Assembly: GCA_035628135.1 (NCBI GenBank)
Contig: DASPKM010000009.1
Span: forward strand, 124,001 to 188,000
Direction: 5' to 3'
DNA length: 64,000 nucleotides
Source: DASPKM01 sp035628135
Lineage (GTDB): Bacteria; Bacteroidota; Bacteroidia; Chitinophagales; Chitinophagaceae
Below the pieces are notes generated by a model. It was not told where the DNA came from, did no database searches, and saw only the letters and a list, made by a program, of their open reading frames with translations. This document shows positions 58,355 through 64,000 of this stretch, one piece after another; within the stretch, counting starts at the first letter, position 1, and the number at the start of each line of letters is the position of its first letter. Both the position numbers and the translations under genes were made by a program.

Positions 58355-60229
58355 ATGCGTGAGCTGACCTCCCTGCATTTTGCAAAACATTTTAGAGACA
58401 TCATGGAAAAAACCAGCGACGACCGGTTTTGCTTCGTGCTCGGTTCCGGTGCATCCGTGCAATCCGGCATACCCACTGGCGCAAAGCTGGCGGCAAAATG
58501 GCTTGGGGAACTGAAGGAGAACTTTTGGACAGACAAGCACGATGAATGGGTAAAAGAAAAAAATATCAGTACCGATAAACCTGGAGAACATTATTCAGAG
58601 ATCTTCAAAAGACGATTCGAGATACACCCGCAGGAAGGCTATGATGAGTTGAACAGGCTGATGGAAAATGTTACGCCGAGCTTCGGCTACTCTGTTTTAT
58701 CGCAATTGCTGGAAACTAAGAACAATGTGGTCATCACCACCAATTTCGATGCGCTGATAGAAGAAGCGCTGTACTCTTTTTCCATCAAACGGCCGTTGGT
58801 GTGCGGACATGAATACCTTGCGCCATTTGCCAAAATATCCAATAGCCGCCCGTTGATCGTGAAGATTCACCGCGACAGGCAATTGAACCCATTTAACAAT
58901 CCGGGCGAGATAGAGCGGATCAAAGAAGAATGGGTTTCTGTGCTGAACACAATTTTTACCCAGTGCATCCCGGTGTTTATAGGATATGGGGGCAATGATG
59001 GAAGTTTGATGGGTTACCTCGAAAACATTCCGAAGTTCAGCAATTTATTTTGGTGTGATTTGAAGCTGGAAAACCTTAAACCGGAAGTATTGGAGTTGAT
59101 TGAAAGGCATGAGGGAAAATTTGTAAAGATCGACGGCTTCGATGAGCTGATGTTCGATATATTTTCCGTGTTAAGCTATCCAACGCTGGACAGCAAGTTG
59201 GTAGAAACCGCGCACAAAAGAGCAACCGCGTATGCCAATACCATCAAAACCATCAGCGAGTCAAAATCCAAATCACTCATAAAAGAAGATAAAACGAATG
59301 CTGAAGAATTAGAGCGGAAGATCAAGGACACCGACTCGTGGCTATCCTATTATTTTAAAGCGGCAGCAGAGAAGGACATCAACCAGAAACAAAAAATCCT
59401 CGAAGATGGCCTTGCAAAGTTTCCCGAGGACTGTGGCATGAACGAATGCTATGCAATGTTCCTGTATGAGGACAGATATGATTATAAAGGCGCGGAAAAA
59501 TATCTTAAAAAGGCCCTCCACATCAATCCCGAAGACGACCGTGCGATTGCCAGTTATGCAAGGTTCCTGCATTTTATCAAAAAGGACTATTCCAATGCCG
59601 AAACATATTATAAGAAACTTATCGGCAAGCCTATCACTTTCGCTGGCGTACACGCCAATTATGGAACTTTCCTGGTAGATGTGAAGCGGGATTATCAGAA
59701 CGCAGAGAAGCATTTTGAAATCGCAGTAAGCGCCGAGCTCGAGAACGGCGAGATCTACGGTACCTATGCTGATTTTTTGTACAAAACCAAATCAGACTAT
59801 TCCCGGGCCGCCGAGTTTTACGAGAAAGCTGTAACCCGAAGCCCGGATGCCATCAGTTGCAACCTCAATTATGCAGGATTGCTGCTTGCAACTAATAAAA
59901 AGGACCAGGCCGTCAAATATCTCAAGCGGATACGTGACATCTGCTTCGCCAATGGAGAGGCAATCAAGCTGGAAAAAGAACGCGGGATGCAATGGAAAAA
60001 CGAAATGGCGGTCGAATTGGCTTTTTACGAATACGCCCATTACCCCGGGTTGTTTATCGACGCCAAAGCCAGGATCAGGGATTTAATTGTAAGAGGATTT
60101 CGTTCATTGACCTGGAATTTGCAGCCAAACATCGAACAAGCCAAAAAAGACAACCATCCGGAACCGGAAAGCCTGCAACTGTATGCCGACATCATTACCA
60201 AGGACATCCCCATTCCGCCCGATTTCTAA
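58355..60229 (+). CDS. SIR2-TPR fusion protein, candidate NADase defence factor
   Basis: A 624-aa protein of the SIR2_2 type. SIR2 motifs are complete: LGSGASVQSGIP (29-40) for NAD, TTNFD with Asn130, KIH with His172, and GYGGND (210-215). Residues about 330-530 hold tandem TPRs (KGAEKYLKKALHINPEDD, NAETYYKKL, RAAEFYEKAVTRSPDAI). The SIR2 part in such fusions often hydrolyses NAD when the sensor part detects a phage protein. It is cytoplasmic with no membrane segment. It sits alone between housekeeping genes, divergent from the methyltransferase. The function here is inferred; a non-defence role is possible. Confidence 0.85.
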   Translation: MRELTSLHFAKHFRDIMEKTSDDRFCFVLGSGASVQSGIPTGAKLAAKWLGELKENFWTDKHDEWVKEKNISTDKPGEHYSEIFKRRFEIHPQEGYDELNRLMENVTPSFGYSVLSQLLETKNNVVITTNFDALIEEALYSFSIKRPLVCGHEYLAPFAKISNSRPLIVKIHRDRQLNPFNNPGEIERIKEEWVSVLNTIFTQCIPVFIGYGGNDGSLMGYLENIPKFSNLFWCDLKLENLKPEVLELIERHEGKFVKIDGFDELMFDIFSVLSYPTLDSKLVETAHKRATAYANTIKTISESKSKSLIKEDKTNAEELERKIKDTDSWLSYYFKAAAEKDINQKQKILEDGLAKFPEDCGMNECYAMFLYEDRYDYKGAEKYLKKALHINPEDDRAIASYARFLHFIKKDYSNAETYYKKLIGKPITFAGVHANYGTFLVDVKRDYQNAEKHFEIAVSAELENGEIYGTYADFLYKTKSDYSRAAEFYEKAVTRSPDAISCNLNYAGLLLATNKKDQAVKYLKRIRDICFANGEAIKLEKERGMQWKNEMAVELAFYEYAHYPGLFIDAKARIRDLIVRGFRSLTWNLQPNIEQAKKDNHPEPESLQLYADIITKDIPIPPDF

Positions 60230-60303
60230 CCAATATATTTAGATATTCACATTTACGGATTCAGCCTCCCCGGCAAGGACAAAGTATTTATTTTCGCCGC
60301 ATT

Positions 60304-62901
60304 GTGAAGACAGCTACCGCAGATACACCCCTGATGCAACAACACCGGGCCATTAAACAAAAATACCCGGATGCCATATTGCTGTTCAGGGTGGGTGATT
60401 TTTATGAAACCTTCGGCGAAGACGCCGTCATCGCCTCCCGGGTACTGGGCATCACCCTTACCAAACGCAATAACGGCGCGGCATCCTCCTCGGAACTGGC
60501 GGGCTTCCCCCACCACGCATTGGATACCTACCTGCACAAGCTGGTAAAAGCCGGCTACCGCGTAGCCATTTGCGACCAGCTCGAAGACCCCAAAACGGTC
60601 AAAGGCATTGTAAAACGCGGCGTTACGGACATGGTAACGCCAGGCGTTGCCGTAAACGATAAGCTGCTGGAGCATAACAGCAACAATTTCCTGGCCGGCA
60701 TTCATTTCACTGAAACTTCGCTCGGCATAGCCTTCCTCGACATATCCACCGGCGAGTTCTTTGTGGCAGAAGGCAATACGGAATACCTTGACAAGTTGCT
60801 GCAAACCCTTAAACCGGCCGAAGTAGTATTTCAACGGCAGTTCCAGAAACAATTCAAGGAAACCTTCGGGCACAAGTTCTATACCTATACTTTGGAGAGC
60901 TGGATATTCGACGAGGCCTATACCACCGAATGCCTGCTCAAACATTTTCAAACCCAATCGCTCAAGGGCTTCGGAATAGAAGACCTAAGGACGGGCATTG
61001 TTGCGGCGGGGGCCGTACTGCAATACCTGAAAGATACCGAGCATCCCAACCTGCAACACGTTACTTCCATCCAGCGCATCGACCGGCACGACCATTTGTG
61101 GATGGACCGTTTTACCATTCGCAACCTGGAGCTGCTGGCCAGCCCCACGGATAGCGGGCTTACGCTGCTGGGCACGCTGGACAATACCGTTTCACCCATG
61201 GGTGCCCGCATGCTGAAACGCTGGCTGGTAATGCCCTTGCAGGACATCGCCCGCATTAATGAAAGACTGGACATGGTTGAGTTCTTTGTCAAGGATGCGG
61301 AGCTGCGCGTGGGCCTTTCGCAACGCATCAAGGCCTGCGGCGATGTGGAACGCCTGGTAAGCAAGATCCCGATGAAAAAGATCAATCCCCGGGAACTGGT
61401 GCAGGTGGCAAAGGGATTGCAACAAATAGATCACATCAAGGAAACCTGCCTGACTACCGGTCATGCATACCTGCAAAAGCTCGGCGCAATGCTGGACCCC
61501 TGTTCTTTTATCGCCGCTAAAATATTCAGGCAGGTAGTGGAAAGTCCGCCGGTGCTGGCAGCAAAGGGCGGGCTCATTTGCGACGGAATTCACGAAGAGC
61601 TGGACAAGCTGCGCAGGATTGCATCCGGCGGAAAAGAATATTTGCTGGAGCTGCAACAGCAGGAAGCAAATTCCACCGGCGTATCCTCGCTCAAGATCGG
61701 CTTCAACAATGTGTTCGGGTACTACCTGGAAGTAACCAATGCGCACAAGAACAAAGTGCCGGCAACCTGGATACGCAAGCAAACTCTGGCCAATGCAGAA
61801 CGCTACATTACGCCCGAGCTAAAAGAATACGAAGAAAAAATAACCGGCGCCGAAGAAAAGATATTGCAGATAGAGCTGGAGCTGTATGAAAAATTGCTGC
61901 AGGAACTGGAGGCATACATTCATCCCATGCGGCAAAACGCACAGGTGTTGGCCATACTCGACTGCCTGGTATGTTTTGCGAACAATGCATTGCAATACAA
62001 CTACCGCAAACCGCAACTGCACGAAGGATTGGAACTGCAATTGCTGCAAAGCCGCCATCCTGTTATCGAGCGCAACCTTCCGCCTGGCGAATCTTATATC
62101 GCCAACGATATCTTACTGGACCCCGGCAGCCAGCAGATCATCATCCTCACCGGCCCTAATATGAGCGGTAAAAGCGCGCTGCTAAGGCAAACCGCGTTGT
62201 TGACATTAATGGCGCACATCGGCAGCTTTGTACCCGCGGAAGAAGCAAGGATCCCATTGACGGATAAGATATTCACCCGCGTGGGCGCATCGGATAATTT
62301 AAGCGGGGGCGAATCCACTTTTATGGTGGAAATGAATGAAACCGCCAGCATCATCAACAATATATCCGTGCGCAGCCTTATCCTGCTCGACGAAATCGGG
62401 CGGGGCACTTCTACCTACGATGGTATTTCCATTGCCTGGAGCATTGCCGAATACCTGCACCAATCGAACTTCAGGCCCAAGACGCTTTTTGCCACGCATT
62501 ACCACGAATTGAACGAGCTGGAAAATAAATTCCCGCGCATCCGCAATTACCACATCAGCAATAAAGAGATCGGCAACAAGATCATATTCCTGCGCAAGCT
62601 GGAGCCTGGCGGCAGCACGCACAGCTTCGGCATTCACGTGGCGCGCATGGCGGGCATGCCACAATCGCTCATTCAACGCGCCAATGAGATCCTGAAGCAA
62701 TTAGAGGAAAAACACGTGGACGAGCAAGCCGGCGAAAAGATCAAAAAAGTAAGCGCACCTAAATTACAGCTCTCCATTTTCGACGCGCACAGTCAAACCT
62801 TCAACGAGATCAGGGAACTGCTGGAGGGATTGGACATCAACCGCCTCACACCCGTGGAGGCGCTGTTGAAGTTGCAGGAGATCAAGGATAAGATCAGGTA
62901 A
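60304..62901 (+). CDS. mutS: DNA mismatch repair protein MutS
   Basis: An 865-aa mismatch sensor. The mismatch-contacting Phe-x-Glu is in FRVGDFYETFGED, and the ATPase Walker A is GPNMSGKSALLRQTAL with later ILLDEIGRGTSTYDG and FATHYHEL. The chosen start is GTG 60304 (MKTATADTPLMQQHRAIKQK), like other Bacteroidota MutS starts; ATG 60334 is the alternative. The ORF continues 104 codons upstream through the SIR2-TPR gene in another frame and is not real there. It overlaps rsmD by 8 bases at the 3' end. No mutL nearby. Confidence 0.95.
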   Translation: MKTATADTPLMQQHRAIKQKYPDAILLFRVGDFYETFGEDAVIASRVLGITLTKRNNGAASSSELAGFPHHALDTYLHKLVKAGYRVAICDQLEDPKTVKGIVKRGVTDMVTPGVAVNDKLLEHNSNNFLAGIHFTETSLGIAFLDISTGEFFVAEGNTEYLDKLLQTLKPAEVVFQRQFQKQFKETFGHKFYTYTLESWIFDEAYTTECLLKHFQTQSLKGFGIEDLRTGIVAAGAVLQYLKDTEHPNLQHVTSIQRIDRHDHLWMDRFTIRNLELLASPTDSGLTLLGTLDNTVSPMGARMLKRWLVMPLQDIARINERLDMVEFFVKDAELRVGLSQRIKACGDVERLVSKIPMKKINPRELVQVAKGLQQIDHIKETCLTTGHAYLQKLGAMLDPCSFIAAKIFRQVVESPPVLAAKGGLICDGIHEELDKLRRIASGGKEYLLELQQQEANSTGVSSLKIGFNNVFGYYLEVTNAHKNKVPATWIRKQTLANAERYITPELKEYEEKITGAEEKILQIELELYEKLLQELEAYIHPMRQNAQVLAILDCLVCFANNALQYNYRKPQLHEGLELQLLQSRHPVIERNLPPGESYIANDILLDPGSQQIIILTGPNMSGKSALLRQTALLTLMAHIGSFVPAEEARIPLTDKIFTRVGASDNLSGGESTFMVEMNETASIINNISVRSLILLDEIGRGTSTYDGISIAWSIAEYLHQSNFRPKTLFATHYHELNELENKFPRIRNYHISNKEIGNKIIFLRKLEPGGSTHSFGIHVARMAGMPQSLIQRANEILKQLEEKHVDEQAGEKIKKVSAPKLQLSIFDAHSQTFNEIRELLEGLDINRLTPVEALLKLQEIKDKIR

Positions 62902-63478
62902 GAGATGGTGGTTGGTGAGTGGTGAGTTGACTGTTAGCCGCATCGTTCACGAAAAAAGAAAATACTGTTGTGCCGTAGTTACGCTCCGATCTGAACAGGG
63001 GGAAGCTTTTATAATCGTTACGCGGCGTATGCTCCAGCACAAACCATCCTCCCGGCTTCAATAATTTTTTCTGAACGATGATCTTAGGAAGGTCATCGAT
63101 ATTGGTGAGCGCATACGGAGGACCGGCAAAAATAAAATCGAATTGCTGGTTGCATTGCACGAGATAACGGAACACGTCGAGGCGCAGCACATTGAAATTG
63201 GTAAACTTCAACTCTTCCGCGGTTTTTTTAATGAAGGCGTGCATGGCAGGATCTTTCTCAACAACAGTAATATCCGCAGCCCCCCGCGAGGCCAGCTCGT
63301 AACTGATACTGCCCGTTCCGCCGAAAAGATCGAGCGTTTTGATGCCTTCAAAACCCAATTGGTTCTGCAGGATGTTGAATAATCCTTCCTTGGCAATGTC
63401 CGTGGTTGGCCTGGTATGCGGCATCTTGTTCGGTGGGTTGATGCGCCTTCCTCCCGCTGATCCGCTGATTATACGCAT
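62894..63478 (-). CDS. rsmD: RsmD-family 16S rRNA methyltransferase with altered motif
   Basis: A 194-aa SAM methyltransferase of the RsmD family, which methylates the N2 of G966 in 16S rRNA. SAM motif LDLFGGTGSISYELASRG and VVEKDP are present. The catalytic (D/N)PPY motif reads GPPY: Gly119 (FAGPPYAL), from codon GGT. The C-terminal 15 residues come from the 8-base overlap region and a GGT-rich stretch. It overlaps the DUF3822 gene by 10 bases. The family is clear; the Gly substitution could lower activity. Confidence 0.9.
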   Translation of the reverse strand: MRIISGSAGGRRINPPNKMPHTRPTTDIAKEGLFNILQNQLGFEGIKTLDLFGGTGSISYELASRGAADITVVEKDPAMHAFIKKTAEELKFTNFNVLRLDVFRYLVQCNQQFDFIFAGPPYALTNIDDLPKIIVQKKLLKPGGWFVLEHTPRNDYKSFPLFRSERNYGTTVFSFFVNDAANSQLTTHQPPSLT

Positions 63479-64000
63479 AAAGCCATCTTCAGGAGTGGTG
63501 AAAAGAAATGGGCGGGCAAGGGATTGAAATTAGCGGAAACATTATCCGGCATTGCGTCCATGCTGCAATGCAAAAAATATTTTTTGATCTCGGTCAGCAA
63601 TACGGAATCTTCCTGCACATACCCACTCAGCACCAGCAAGGCTTCTTCGGGTGATAGTTCCAGTTGCCTGCAAATGTTCAGCAGGTAATACACAGCGTCT
63701 TCCGCCACCTGGTAGCTAAAGCTTTGCACCAGTTGCAACTTTGTTTTCCTGTACACCGACACCAGCATGGTATCGGGATAAAACAATACGAACACCAGCG
63801 GCTGGTGGTCGTCGGTTTCCGGCGGATAATTTTTCAGCGCGCAAAGCCAGAGCGTGTAAATATGCCAGTATCTGCCTGCGGTAAATTTTTGCTGGAACAG
63901 GCTGTGCACGTCGGCCGCCACCCTGTAAATATTGTGCGCGGGATGCCGCGGAATTTTTTCGCTTAAGATGAGGCCCTTTGCAACGGTGCCGTGCGCCAAT
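63469..64000 (-). CDS. DUF3822 family protein (5' truncated by window end)
   Basis: The C-terminal 176 aa of a protein whose start is past the window. It has the RNase-H/actin-like fold pattern of DUF3822 (YWHIYTLWLCALKNYP, VLFYPDTMLVSVYRKTKLQLVQSFSYQVAEDAVYYLLNI), and genes of this family usually precede rsmD in Bacteroidota. Function unknown. The frame runs to the last base without a start. It ends inside the rsmD start (10-base overlap), so the two are coupled. Confidence 0.85.
   Translation of the reverse strand, partial: LAHGTVAKGLILSEKIPRHPAHNIYRVAADVHSLFQQKFTAGRYWHIYTLWLCALKNYPPETDDHQPLVFVLFYPDTMLVSVYRKTKLQLVQSFSYQVAEDAVYYLLNICRQLELSPEEALLVLSGYVQEDSVLLTEIKKYFLHCSMDAMPDNVSANFNPLPAHFFSPLLKMALCV

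Noticed and set aside
58259..58591. Upstream extension of the SpoU-type methyltransferase frame
   Set aside because: It covers the start of the divergent SIR2-TPR gene, and the known motifs begin after 58258.
59992..60303. Upstream extension of the mutS reading frame
   Set aside because: It lies within the SIR2-TPR gene in another frame and is not MutS-like; the true start is at 60304 or 60334.
1..64000. tRNA, rRNA or riboswitch genes
   Set aside because: No cloverleaf with a conserved TTCGA loop and no rRNA-like stretch was seen on reading; a covariance search could still find a small RNA.

Overview
The window reads as chromosomal DNA of a Bacteroidota bacterium, most likely from the Chitinophagaceae or a close family. 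The signs are a SusC/SusD pair, a type IX secretion (T9SS) type B cargo protein and a PorW/SprE-like T9SS protein, a bactofilin next to AtpZ/AtpI-like genes, a DUF4199 gene beside a LuxR-type gene, and TAnnTTTG-type -7 boxes just upstream of several starts. Weak ribosome binding sites fit the same group. I found no rRNA, tRNA, CRISPR array, transposase or prophage. Most of the DNA is ordinary housekeeping sequence.

Layout. 1-3.5 kb: end of an OmpR-type response regulator, two doubtful small ORFs, a soluble histidine kinase, a membrane-anchored LuxR-type regulator and DUF4199. 3.8-9.1 kb: IscA-type Fe-S protein, a four-gene run with a methylmalonyl-CoA mutase catalytic subunit, and a YbiT-like ABC-F protein with one decayed ATP site. 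9.4-21.8 kb: glnS, small exported proteins, a dienelactone hydrolase, an Fpg-like glycosylase without zinc cysteines, a Tat-exported threonine-aldolase-like enzyme, EcsC, MgtC, an SDR, and divergent App1-type phosphatase and diacylglycerol-kinase-like genes. 21.9-29.5 kb: CsbD and a probable copper-handling group (Csp-like storage protein, HMA protein, TlpA, two outer membrane proteins, DUF2911), then a putative porin. 29.5-36.6 kb: purine nucleoside phosphorylase, a T9SS cargo protein, sucC, an HxlR regulator and an aldo/keto reductase. 36.7-42.6 kb: a SusC/SusD operon with two extra surface lipoproteins. 43-52 kb: a bactofilin/AtpZ/AtpI/SprT operon headed by an M23-type membrane domain without its peptidase, then PorW/SprE-like and PBP1A genes. 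52-64 kb: glycosyltransferase, def, ruvX, ubiA-like, an SpoU-type methyltransferase, a SIR2-TPR gene, mutS, rsmD and a DUF3822 fragment.

Two things stand out. First, the SIR2-TPR protein between the SpoU-type methyltransferase and mutS is the only gene that looks like a defence or accessory factor; it is a single-gene candidate for NAD-depleting abortive infection. Second, many intergenic gaps hold a peculiar repeat: tandem runs of an octamer (TAATGACY, or its complement RGTCATTA) that usually face each other as inverted arms around a short unique loop. AT-only and AAACTAC-type versions have the same layout. Most lie just past gene 3' ends, and some form the last codons of the neighbouring gene, so they look like 3'-end hairpins or a dispersed repeat family. 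Smaller oddities include the naturally asymmetric ABC-F ATPase, the peptidase-less M23 scaffold, a zincless Fpg homologue, and an Asp at the purine-selectivity position of the nucleoside phosphorylase.
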